From NCBI GenBank assembly GCA_964384675.1, contig CAYLNK010000154.1, positions 1-14,498 of the forward strand: a DNA stretch of 14,498 nucleotides, given 5' to 3'. Position 1 is the first letter of the stretch; each line of letters begins with the position of its first letter. The notes beneath the pieces were generated by a model. That model saw only the letters and a program-made list of their open reading frames with translations. It did no database searches and was not told where the DNA came from. Below, in pieces: positions 7,325-13,623 of the stretch. This DNA is from CAYLNK01 sp964384675 (GTDB lineage: Bacteria; Acidobacteriota; Thermoanaerobaculia; UBA5066). A program made the position numbers and the translations under genes.

Positions 7325-7747
7325 CTAGCTCGCCGGAGGTACGAAGCGCCGCTCGGGACCGCCCGGCGCGTAGACCTGGAGTCCCCGCAGGGCCTTCGAC
7401 CCGACGACCCGCGCGGAGTGGCGGACCCCCATCGGGATCCGCACCGCGGTCTCGGGGCCGACGTGGAGCGTCTTGCCGCCGACGGTCATCTCCGCCTCGC
7501 CTTCGAGGACGTAAAGGAGCTCGACGCTCGACTCGTGGACGTGCTCCGGTACGGCCGCGCCGGGCTGCAGCACGAGGAGCGTCATCGCCCCTTCGGTCGC
7601 CCCCTCTGCCGAGCCGAAGAGGATCGACGCGGTTCCCTTCCCTCCGGAGATCGGATGCGCCGGGACCGCGGCGACGCTCCGGGTGATCGGAAGCGGGGTC
7701 GCGTCGAGGGCCGCGAGAGCGAAAAGCAGCGAGAGGAGCGGCGTCAT
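7325..7747 (-). CDS. Small exported cupin-domain protein
   Basis: 140 residues, with ATG at 7747 overlapping the nfo stop (ATGA) and GGAGG 6 nt upstream. A hydrophobic N-terminus (TPLLSLLFALAALDA) looks like a signal peptide. A single conserved cupin barrel follows: motif 1 is PEHVHESSVELLYVLEGEAE (His69, His71, Glu76) and motif 2 contains PMGVRHSARV (His110). These four residues are the usual metal ligands of cupins. The ligand or reaction cannot be told from the sequence, because cupins range from enzymes to sugar-binding proteins. The operon position behind nfo suggests co-transcription, not necessarily shared function. If exported, it acts in a different compartment from Nfo. Confidence 0.82.
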   Translation of the reverse strand: MTPLLSLLFALAALDATPLPITRSVAAVPAHPISGGKGTASILFGSAEGATEGAMTLLVLQPGAAVPEHVHESSVELLYVLEGEAEMTVGGKTLHVGPETAVRIPMGVRHSARVVGSKALRGLQVYAPGGPERRFVPPAS

Positions 7748-8625
7748 CTCGGTCCTCCGGTTCCGGCCAGGCGCCGGAGCGTCGCGAGCCCCTCGCGGTC
7801 GTGGTCCCCGGCGTCGTCCTTCGGCGTCTCCAGGATCTTCGGGAGCGCCTCGAACGCGGGCTCGGTCATCAGGTTCGCGAAGCCGGCCTCGCCGATCGCG
7901 CCGTGTCCGATCCGCTCGTGACGGTCGACGCGGCAGCCCCGCTCCTTCTTCGAGTCGTTGACGTGGATGACGCCGACGAGCGGGAGGAGGCCGGTCGCGT
8001 CGAGCTCGGACATCAGCGCCTTCCAGCCGTCGCGCGACACCACGTCGTAGCCGGCGGCGTGGAGGTGACAAGTGTCGAGGCACACGCCGAGCCGCTCCCT
8101 GTGAGCGGCCCGCCGCCGCATCTCGGCGATCTCGGTCAGCGTGTGGCCGAGGCAGGCGCCCTGGCCCGCGGCGGTCTCGAGGAGGACGCGGACCCGTGCC
8201 GCCGGGGTCGCCTCGAGAGCCTCGTCGAGGCCGCGCGCGATCCGGTCGAGCCCCTCCTCCGTCCCGTCGCCGCCGTGCGACCCCGGATGCAGGACGAGCG
8301 AGCCGATCCCGGCGAGCGCGCAGCGCCCGATCTCGTCGGCGAGCGCGGTCACGGAGCGCTTGCGGACGGCGGCGTCGGGCGAGGCGAGGTTGATGAGGTA
8401 CGCGGCGTGCGCGGCGAGCGGCCCGAGGCCGGCCGCGGCGGCCCCGTCGCGGAACGCTCCCGCCTCGTCGGGGTCGAGCGGCTTCGCTCCCCACTGGTTC
8501 GAGCTCTTGGTGAAGACCTGGACGGTGCGTGCCCCGATCGCGGTCGCGCGCCCGATCGCCGTCGCCAGCCCGCCCGCGGTGCTGACGTGCGCGCCGACGA
8601 GCGGCTCGCGACGGCCGGACGTCAG
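7744..8625 (-). CDS. nfo: Endonuclease IV (AP endonuclease), no canonical start codon visible
   Basis: About 293 residues if begun at the CTG at 8625; E. coli Nfo has 285. It cleaves the backbone 5' of abasic sites in base excision repair. The TIM-barrel begins with LVGAHVSTAGG. All metal ligands of the tri-zinc site are recognisable: His73 (AAHAAYL), His113 (VLHPGS), Glu150 (VLLETAAG), Asp184 and His187 (CLDTCHLHAAGYD), His221 (IHVNDSKKERG), Asp234 and His236 (VDRHERIGHG) and Glu266 (LETP). The start is odd: no in-frame ATG, GTG or TTG lies between the upstream PHP stop and the conserved core. An ATG at 8630 with GGAAG 8 nt upstream reads ATG-ACC-TGA, one base out of register. Either CTG is used or a base has been lost here. 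The end overlaps the cupin start by 4 nt. Confidence 0.93.
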   Translation of the reverse strand: MTSGRREPLVGAHVSTAGGLATAIGRATAIGARTVQVFTKSSNQWGAKPLDPDEAGAFRDGAAAAGLGPLAAHAAYLINLASPDAAVRKRSVTALADEIGRCALAGIGSLVLHPGSHGGDGTEEGLDRIARGLDEALEATPAARVRVLLETAAGQGACLGHTLTEIAEMRRRAAHRERLGVCLDTCHLHAAGYDVVSRDGWKALMSELDATGLLPLVGVIHVNDSKKERGCRVDRHERIGHGAIGEAGFANLMTEPAFEALPKILETPKDDAGDHDREGLATLRRLAGTGGPR

Positions 8626-8702
8626 GTCATCGGGGGCGCTTCCGCCCTCCGGCCCCCTCGGAGCACGGGTCCGAGGCCGTGAAGACGTCTCGTCACGGCC
8701 TC

Positions 8703-9713
8703 TCAGGTGAGGCCCTTCTTCGCGAAGCGGCGCTGGAAGCCCTTGGACAGGGCGATCTGCTTGGCGTAGTTCAGGGAGAGGATGGCCGCCGGCACGCCCG
8801 CGGCGTTGATCGGGAGCGCCGCCGCGGCGAGCAGGAAGTGACGTGCCTTCTCGGCAGCGGTGAAGTCCGGATTCCGGAAGTCCGTGACCGACCGGTAGAA
8901 CCGGCCGAGGTTCTCGTAGACGTCGCCGAGCACCTCGGTGAAGCCCATCTCCGCCCCCCACGAGAGGCACCGCCCCTCGCGGATCGAGACGAGGAAGTCC
9001 TTCCACGTCGTGCCCGGGGCGAGCGTGAAGACGGAGGCGACCGGCGGGTAGGTGTGGGCGTCGGAGCCGCCGACGAGCGCGAGCGACCCCTTCTTCTCCT
9101 TGGCGGCCCGCAGCACGTCCTCCACGAGGGCGTTGTGCTGGTACGCCATCGAGCCGTTCTTCACCTCGAAGACGTCGAAGAGGTCGAGCATGGTCGAGAC
9201 GAACGTCTCGGGGGCCTGGCGCATCCGATACGACTGGAACAGATGGTTCGCCGAGTAGAGCAGCCCCTCGGACCGGAGGTACTCGACGAGGTCGAAGATG
9301 TTGCGCCGCTTGCGGTTGATGACCGAGTGCTGGTGGCGGTCGAGGTCGAGGACGTTCACGTGGATGCGGTGCCCGGTCTTCGGGAAGACCGTCTCGATCT
9401 CGGCCGACACGAAGAAGTCGGTCAGCTCCGGATGCCGGTCCTGGAAGCGGAGACAGCCCTCCACGGTGTCGTGGTCCGTGAACGTGACGAAATCCATCCC
9501 GCGCGCCTTGCAGAGCCGGTACACCTCGTCGGGATCGCTGTAGGAGTCCCGGGAGTTCGCCGCCCGGAAGTACTTGAAGATCGATGCGTTCGTATGGACG
9601 TGCAGGTCGGCCCGCGCGAGCGGCCGCACCGGCTCGCCCTCGGCGGACGCAGGGGTCTGGGGCACGCCGTCCACGGTGGCGGGCAGTCTCCGGTCCGGCC
9701 CCGCGGGAGTCAA
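8703..9713 (-). CDS. PHP-domain metal-dependent phosphoesterase
   Basis: Up to 336 residues. The most upstream start is TTG at 9713; GTG at 9674 or 9665 is equally possible, because the first 30 residues are low-complexity and no clear ribosome binding site is seen. The PHP metal site is intact: ADLHVHTNAS (His38, His40), FTDHDTVEG (Asp80, His81), SAEIE (Glu105), RIHVN (His118), ANHLF (His157) and GGSDAH (Asp218, His220). PHP proteins hydrolyse phosphoesters, from nucleotide 3'-5' phosphates to histidinol phosphate; the exact substrate here is unknown. A C-terminal segment (about 290-312) is hydrophobic, with a basic end (FQRRFAKKG), so membrane association is possible. It lies about 75 nt upstream of nfo on the same strand and diverges from the PASTA gene. 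Confidence 0.85.
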   Translation of the reverse strand: MTPAGPDRRLPATVDGVPQTPASAEGEPVRPLARADLHVHTNASIFKYFRAANSRDSYSDPDEVYRLCKARGMDFVTFTDHDTVEGCLRFQDRHPELTDFFVSAEIETVFPKTGHRIHVNVLDLDRHQHSVINRKRRNIFDLVEYLRSEGLLYSANHLFQSYRMRQAPETFVSTMLDLFDVFEVKNGSMAYQHNALVEDVLRAAKEKKGSLALVGGSDAHTYPPVASVFTLAPGTTWKDFLVSIREGRCLSWGAEMGFTEVLGDVYENLGRFYRSVTDFRNPDFTAAEKARHFLLAAAALPINAAGVPAAILSLNYAKQIALSKGFQRRFAKKGLT

Positions 9714-9747
9714 GGACGGCGGGCCGGCCGGGGGCTGGCCCGACTCC

Positions 9748-9756
9748 TGCTAAATT
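9748..9756 (+). promoter_or_regulatory. Extended -10 promoter of the PASTA-rpe-bamD operon
   Basis: TGC-TAAATT is an extended -10 (TGN plus TANNNT) in otherwise GC-rich DNA. It ends 7 nt before the ATG at 9764, which predicts transcription starting at or beside the start codon and hence a leaderless mRNA. No -35 match is seen, as is common for extended -10 promoters. Confidence 0.5.
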
Positions 9757-9763
9757 CCGGCCG

Positions 9764-10492
9764 ATGGGCGGCATCTTTGGCCGGGTGGCCTACGCGACCG
9801 TGCTCCTCGGCGTCCTCTGCGCCGTCACCTGGATCTCCTTCTCGAAGTTCGTCCTCGGGAAGTCGCTCCGGGTCCCGGACCTGACGAACCTGAGCGTCGA
9901 GGAGGCCGTCGCGCTCGCCGCGGAGCAGGGGTTGAACGTCGTGCCGGACGCCGCCCAGCAGGCGTTCGACGACAAGGTCCCGGTCCACAAGGTGCGCGGG
10001 CAGAGCCCCGCCCCCGACACCGCGGTGAAGGCGGGCCAGCGCGTGCGCGTCTTCCTGTCGCTCGGTCCCCGGACCATCCGCGTTCCCGACGTCACCGGGC
10101 TCACCACGCGCACGTCGTCGCTGGCGTTTGCCAAGGCGGGGCTCAAGCAGGGCGCCGTCGCGGCGGCTCGCCTCTTCGCCCCTCCCGGGATCGTGGCCCA
10201 GGGGATCGCTCCCGGTACCACCGCGGACCCGGACGCGGCGGTCGACGTCCTCGTGAACCGGGGCCCGATCGACTCGGCGTGGGTCATGCCCGACCTGATC
10301 GGACGCGACTTCGACCGGGTGAAGACCGCCTTCGAGGCGCGCGGCTTCAAGCTGGGCGGCGTGAAGGGACAGTCGTACGAGGGGGCGGCGGCAGGCACGA
10401 TCCTGCGGCAGTTCCCGCCATCGGGATTCCCGGTCACCCTGCGCGACACGCTGTCGTTCGTGGTCGTGGCCGCGGAGGGTCAGACGCCGTGA
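9764..10492 (+). CDS. Membrane-anchored protein with three PASTA domains
   Basis: 242 residues. An N-terminal transmembrane helix (about 9-29, AYATVLLGVLCAVTWISF) is followed by PASTA 1 (about 35-100, SLRVPDLTNLSVEEAVALA), PASTA 2 (about 104-166, RVPDVTGL) and PASTA 3 (about 172-236, VMPDLIGRDFDRVKTAFEARG). PASTA domains bind muropeptides or beta-lactams in PknB-type kinases and PBPs, but no kinase or transpeptidase domain is attached here. The protein probably sits in the inner membrane with the PASTA domains in the periplasm. The start at 9764 puts the TM helix right at the N-terminus; the frame is open further upstream, but that part is low-complexity. The gene is joined to rpe by a 4-nt overlap (GTGA at 10489). 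A role in sensing or binding cell-wall material is inference. Confidence 0.88.
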   Translation: MGGIFGRVAYATVLLGVLCAVTWISFSKFVLGKSLRVPDLTNLSVEEAVALAAEQGLNVVPDAAQQAFDDKVPVHKVRGQSPAPDTAVKAGQRVRVFLSLGPRTIRVPDVTGLTTRTSSLAFAKAGLKQGAVAAARLFAPPGIVAQGIAPGTTADPDAAVDVLVNRGPIDSAWVMPDLIGRDFDRVKTAFEARGFKLGGVKGQSYEGAAAGTILRQFPPSGFPVTLRDTLSFVVVAAEGQTP

Positions 10493-11196
10493 GCGCCGCC
10501 GCGAACGCCAGGCCGGTGCGGATCGCTCCGTCCATCCTCTCGGCGGACTTCGGACGTCTCGCCGAGGCGGTCGCCGCCTGCGAGTCCGGCGGGGCGGACT
10601 GGATTCACTTCGACGTGATGGACGGACACTTCGTGCCGAACCTCACGGTCGGACCGATCGTGCTGTCCGCGCTGCGCAAGGCGACGAGGGTGCCCTTCGA
10701 CGTCCACCTGATGATCGAGGAGCCGATGCGCACGCTGGACCAGTACCTGGACGCCGGAGCGCGGCGCGTCGCCGTCCACGTGGAGGCCGAGCGGCACCTC
10801 CACCGGTTCGCTTCTCACGTCAGGACGCGGGGCGCGAGCCCCGGCGTGGTCCTGAATCCGGCCACGTCCCTGGCCCTCCTCGACGACGTGCTCTGCGCCG
10901 TCGACTTCGTCCTCGTGATGTCCGTCAACCCCGGTTGGGGGGGGCAGGGCTTCATCCCCGAGTCGGTCGAGCGGGTCGCGCGCCTCTCCCGCAGGATCGC
11001 CTCCGCCGGCAAGGCCGTCGAGATCGCCGTCGACGGCGGAGTCTCCGCCGCCAACATCGCCCGGCTCGCCGCCGCCGGAGCCGCCCATTTCGTGGCAGGC
11101 TCCTCCGTCTTCGGGCCGGGTGACGTGCCGGCCGCCATCGCCGCGCTCCGCGCCGCCGCCTCGCGTTCCGAATCCGAGCCCAAGGAGTCTCCGTGA
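10489..11196 (+). CDS. rpe: Ribulose-phosphate 3-epimerase
   Basis: 235 residues, GTG start overlapping the PASTA stop, with GGAGGG 9 nt upstream. It interconverts D-ribulose 5-phosphate and D-xylulose 5-phosphate in the pentose phosphate pathway. The TIM barrel is complete: APSILSADFGRL (10s), IHFDVMDGHFVPN with His40/Asp42, DVHLMIEEP with His73, VMSVNPGWGGQGF, and AVDGGVSAANI with Asp182, then GSSVFGP for phosphate binding. His40, Asp42, His73 and Asp182 correspond to the metal and acid/base residues of the family. Length is normal apart from a Ser/Glu-rich tail of about 10 residues. A run of eight G occurs within the NPGWGG codons. It is followed directly by bamD (GTGA overlap at 11193). 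Confidence 0.97.
   Translation: MSAAANARPVRIAPSILSADFGRLAEAVAACESGGADWIHFDVMDGHFVPNLTVGPIVLSALRKATRVPFDVHLMIEEPMRTLDQYLDAGARRVAVHVEAERHLHRFASHVRTRGASPGVVLNPATSLALLDDVLCAVDFVLVMSVNPGWGGQGFIPESVERVARLSRRIASAGKAVEIAVDGGVSAANIARLAAAGAAHFVAGSSVFGPGDVPAAIAALRAAASRSESEPKESP
11182..11187 (+). promoter_or_regulatory. Ribosome binding site of bamD
   Basis: AAGGAG within the 3' end of rpe ends 5 nt before the GTG at 11193, supporting that start and translational coupling. Confidence 0.75.
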
Positions 11197-12017
11197 CGAT
11201 CGTTCGCCCGTTCCCCGCCGTCGTCGTGGCCGCCGCCCTCGCGCTGTCGGCCTGCTCGTCCGTCGATCCCCAGACCCGGCTGACGCGCGAGCTGCTCGGG
11301 ATGCCGAAGGAGGAGGCGTACGCGCGGGGCGACGCCCTCGTGACCAAGAAGAAGTACGAGACCGGCCGGCAGTACCTCCGCTTCGTCGCCGAGAACTACG
11401 CGAACGATCCGGTCGGCAAGCAGGCGGCGCTGCGGCTCGCCGACTCGTACTTCGACGAGAAGACGCCGCTCGGCTTCCTGGAAGCGCAGGCGCGATTCAA
11501 GGACTTCCGGGGGCGCTACCCGTCCCACCCGAAGTCGGACTACGCGCTCTTTCGCCTCGCGCAGTGCTCGGACCGCCAGGCGGAGCGGCCCGACCGGGAT
11601 CAGTCGAACACCCGCCTCGCCGCCAGCAGCTACCGCGACCTCCTCCAGCAGTACCCCGACTCGCCCTATGCGGTCGAGGCGCGGGCGCGGCTCAAGGCGA
11701 TGCGCGACCTCCTGGCGGAGCACGAATACCGGGTCGCGAGCTTCTACTTCAAGCGCGGGGCGTGGGAGGCGGCGAAGGGGCGGTACGACCTCGTCCTGGG
11801 CGCCTTCCCCGATTTCTGGAAGCTGGACCGCGTGCTCTACGAGGCGGGCTGGGTCGAGTTCCGGCTCGGCAGGCCCGAGGACGCCCGGCTTCTCGTCAAG
11901 AAGCTGGCGGAGGCTTTCCCGGAGAGCCCGCTCCTGAAGAAGAAGCTGCCGGTTTCGAAGGCGGCGACGGCGCCCCCGACCCCGGCTCCGGTGGCGAGCG
12001 TGGGGGGGGGAGTTTGA
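11193..12017 (+). CDS. bamD: Outer-membrane assembly lipoprotein BamD
   Basis: 274 residues. The signal peptide ends in a clean lipobox LSAC (Cys21), so it is lipid-anchored, presumably on the periplasmic face of the outer membrane. Tandem TPR units follow, as in the BamD/YfiO family: KKKYETGRQYLRFVAENYAN, the FRGRYPSHPKSDYALFRLAQC stretch, YRDLLQQYPDSPYAVEARAR and the long helix LLAEHEYRVASFYFKRGAWE. BamD works with BamA to fold and insert beta-barrel proteins. The C-terminal tail after about 250 is Ala/Pro/Gly-rich and poorly conserved-looking, ending in a run of nine G at 12002-12010 just before the stop. A generic YbgF/TPR lipoprotein is the main alternative, but motif order and size favour BamD. 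It is the last gene of the PASTA-rpe-bamD operon. Confidence 0.88.
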   Translation: MTIVRPFPAVVVAAALALSACSSVDPQTRLTRELLGMPKEEAYARGDALVTKKKYETGRQYLRFVAENYANDPVGKQAALRLADSYFDEKTPLGFLEAQARFKDFRGRYPSHPKSDYALFRLAQCSDRQAERPDRDQSNTRLAASSYRDLLQQYPDSPYAVEARARLKAMRDLLAEHEYRVASFYFKRGAWEAAKGRYDLVLGAFPDFWKLDRVLYEAGWVEFRLGRPEDARLLVKKLAEAFPESPLLKKKLPVSKAATAPPTPAPVASVGGGV

Positions 12018-12041
12018 AAAGTGGCTCTCTTGAGGTAACTT
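12014..12041 (+). promoter_or_regulatory. Candidate promoter for the exported protein at 12127
   Basis: TTGAAA (12014-12019), a 16-nt spacer and TAACTT (12036-12041) form a sigma-70-like pair in an A/T-rich island. The -35 matches 5 of 6 consensus bases; the -10 keeps T1, A2 and T6 only. It partly overlaps the end of bamD and would give a leader of about 75 nt. Confidence 0.45.
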
Positions 12042-12116
12042 AGCGCGAGTTTTCTGCCGTTCGGTCACCTCGTGGACCCGGTCGGGCCGGCATCGCCGCC
12101 CGGGAGCCTTTCGGTC

Positions 12117-12123
12117 AGGAGGT
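12117..12123 (+). promoter_or_regulatory. Ribosome binding site of the gene at 12127
   Basis: AGGAGGT is a full anti-Shine-Dalgarno match lying only 3 nt from the ATG. The spacing is shorter than usual but the match decides the start. Confidence 0.7.
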
Positions 12124-12126
12124 CGT

Positions 12127-12981
12127 ATGCGTCATCTCGCCGCCGGCTTCGCTCTCGGAGCCGTCCTCATCGCCACGCCCCTGGTCGCGCAGAGCGGACT
12201 GAAGACCGGTTCGCTGGCGACGCCCACGCCGCAACCGACTCCGCCCCCGGCCAAGCTCGAGGTGCTGCCGCTCAACACGAGCGCGACGACGAGCGCCCTC
12301 CCGGTCGGGACAGAGGCCGACATCTATTGCACGGGCTGGATCGACGCGGAAGAGATCCCCTTCACCGGGACCATCTCGAGCGCCGAGAAGCGGGATAGCC
12401 AGCACAGCTTCATCGAGGGCGACGTTCTGTACCTCGACGTCGGCGCCGAGACGGGCGTGGCGCCCGGGCAGATGTTCTGGGTGGTCCGGCCGGCGGAGCT
12501 GGTCTACAAGTGGGGCTCGGTGACCGACCCGCTCGGCCGTTACTACGAAACCCCCGCCCGCATCCGGATCATCTGCGCCCAGGAGCGCTCCTCGATCGCG
12601 GAGATCGTGGCCAACTGCAGCGACGTCGCGCTCGGCGACAAGATCCTCCCGTTCGAGCCGATCCCGGTGCCGCTCGTCCGTCGCGGGCGCCCGCGCACCT
12701 CGTGCGACACCCCGAACGGGAAGGCGACCGGGCACATCGTCCGCATCTTCGACACCGCGACTCCCGCGATGGTCGAGTCGGTCGTCTACCTCGACCTCGG
12801 GGAGGCCGAGGGGCTGCAGCCGGGCGATTTCCTCACGGTGTACCGCGACCGCGAGGACGTCGGGCTCCGGTCGATCCTCGGCGAGGTCGGCGTCCTCAAG
12901 ACCTTCGGGCGAACCGCCGTCGGGAAGGTGACCTGGATGCACGACACGATGGGAGCGGGGGATTCCGTCGAGATCAAGTGA
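12127..12981 (+). CDS. Exported protein of unknown function with two related beta-rich modules
   Basis: 284 residues. A signal peptide (1-22, probable cleavage after ATPLVAQ) is followed by a Pro/Thr linker (ATPTPQPTPPP, 32-41). The mature part has two similar segments. The first is at about 95-175 (IEGDVLYLDVGAETGVAPGQ, later VANCSDVALGDKILPFE). The second is at about 215-284 (VESVVYLDLGEAEGLQPGD, then FLTVYRDRED and GEVGVLKTFGRTAVGKVT, ending GAGDSVEIK). This pattern (hydrophobic strand, D-x-G-x-x-x-G-[VL]-x-P-G, V-[VY]-R, then GDx[IV]) resembles the C-terminal domain of FlgT and similar domains in some LysM-containing proteins; that resemblance is from memory. Cysteines at 68, 150, 164 and 193 may form disulfides in the periplasm. 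It follows bamD by 109 nt, with its own candidate promoter and a strong terminator, so it may be a highly expressed single gene. Function unknown; an envelope role is inferred. Confidence 0.8.
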   Translation: MRHLAAGFALGAVLIATPLVAQSGLKTGSLATPTPQPTPPPAKLEVLPLNTSATTSALPVGTEADIYCTGWIDAEEIPFTGTISSAEKRDSQHSFIEGDVLYLDVGAETGVAPGQMFWVVRPAELVYKWGSVTDPLGRYYETPARIRIICAQERSSIAEIVANCSDVALGDKILPFEPIPVPLVRRGRPRTSCDTPNGKATGHIVRIFDTATPAMVESVVYLDLGEAEGLQPGDFLTVYRDREDVGLRSILGEVGVLKTFGRTAVGKVTWMHDTMGAGDSVEIK

Positions 12982-13010
12982 CTCGCTGACGCGGTCGAAT
13001 CTCCTCGAAG

Positions 13011-13041
13011 AAGGCCGCGTCCTCGACGCGGCCTTTTTTTT
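13011..13041 (+). terminator. Strong intrinsic terminator
   Basis: An 11-bp perfect stem (AAGGCCGCGTC pairing with GACGCGGCCTT) with a CTC loop runs into eight T (13034-13041). It lies 30 nt after the stop of the exported protein gene and is the only textbook intrinsic terminator in the window. Confidence 0.93.
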
Positions 13042-13139
13042 CGCCGGGGAGCGGGCGCGGAAACGCGTCCGCCAGCCGTCACTTCGTGGTAGGGTTCGGC
13101 CTCCGTTCCGGTCGCTTCTTCTGCGCAAGGGAGTTTCGT

Positions 13140-13373
13140 GTGACGCTCGACGGACAGCTCCAACGGATCATCGATGAGCTCATCGCCAAGGGCATTCCTC
13201 TCGAGGCCGCGAAGAAGGAGTTCGAGAGGAAGTACGTTGCCGCCGCCGTGACCCGCTCCTCGGGGAACATGGGCCGCGCCGCGCGCTCGCTGGGCATCCA
13301 TCGCAACACCCTGCGCACCAAGATCTCGCTCCTCAAGATCACGCCGCCCCGGCGGACGCGCGACCACGGCTGA
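13140..13373 (+). CDS. Small stand-alone Fis-type helix-turn-helix protein
   Basis: 77 residues from the GTG at 13140, chosen because AAGGGAG ends 6 nt upstream. A GTG at 13086 would add 18 residues that look unlike the family and has no ribosome binding site. Residues 22-62 form the Fis/NtrC C-terminal DNA-binding fold: AAKKEFERKYVAAAVTRSSG, then the helix-turn-helix NMGRAARSLGIHRNTLRTKI. By family it should bind DNA as a dimer. It lacks the receiver and AAA+ domains of NtrC-type activators, so it is either a Fis-like architectural or regulatory protein or a partner of such a system. Targets are unknown. It lies 99 nt after the terminator and 46 nt before tatA. Confidence 0.82.
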   Translation: MTLDGQLQRIIDELIAKGIPLEAAKKEFERKYVAAAVTRSSGNMGRAARSLGIHRNTLRTKISLLKITPPRRTRDHG

Positions 13374-13399
13374 AGGTCCCGGCGCCCGGAGCGTATGAT
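13370..13399 (+). promoter_or_regulatory. Candidate promoter of tatA
   Basis: TATGAT (13394-13399) matches the -10 consensus at 5 of 6 positions. CTGAAG at 13370-13375, 18 nt upstream, is a weak -35 overlapping the end of the Fis-type gene. A start near 13406 would leave a very short leader containing the ribosome binding site. Confidence 0.5.
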
Positions 13400-13419
13400 C
13401 CGGCCGGAAGGAGATCCCC

Positions 13420-13599
13420 GTGCCCAACCTTGGACTGCCCGAGCTTCTCGTCATCCTCGTCATCGTCGTCCTGGTGTTCGGCGCCGGGAAGCTCCCGCAG
13501 CTCGGCAAGGGCCTCGGCGAGGGGATCCGCAACTTCAAGGACTCGATGAGGGACGGTCAGGCCCCTCCGAAGGACGACACCACGACGAAGCCGAAGTAG
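13420..13599 (+). CDS. tatA: Sec-independent protein translocase subunit TatA/TatE
   Basis: 59 residues, GTG start with GGAAGGAG 6 nt upstream. The N-terminal membrane helix is PNLGLPELLVILVIVVLVFG. It is followed by the family hinge and amphipathic helix, FGAGKLPQLGKGLGEGIRNF, and a short charged tail (DDTTTKPK). This is the classic TatA pattern; it oligomerises in the inner membrane to let folded twin-arginine proteins across. The length is at the short end for TatA and similar to TatE; TatB is usually longer. No tatB or tatC is in the window, so the other Tat subunits must be encoded elsewhere. It ends 24 nt from the convergent kinase-like gene. Confidence 0.93.
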   Translation: MPNLGLPELLVILVIVVLVFGAGKLPQLGKGLGEGIRNFKDSMRDGQAPPKDDTTTKPK

Positions 13600-13623
13600 C
13601 CGGGGGGCGGCCGATCCGGCTCC

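Noticed and set aside
9685..9713. TTGACT (9713-9708) with GAGACT 17 nt on as a promoter for the PHP gene on the minus strand
   Set aside because: The -10 lacks the first T and matches only 3 of 6 positions, and the TTG of the -35 is also a possible start codon.
8679..9884. A 401-residue plus-strand frame opposite the PHP gene
   Set aside because: Its sequence is the antisense of an intact PHP metal site and shows only charged low-complexity repeats of V, E, D, R and H.
13090..13095. TAGGGT as a -10 for the Fis-type gene
   Set aside because: No -35 at proper spacing and no start codon at 7 nt; fits TANNNT only by chance level.
13600..13623. Bidirectional terminator between tatA and the AmgK-like gene
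   Set aside because: GCCG-ATC-CGGC gives four pairs and no T-run on either strand.
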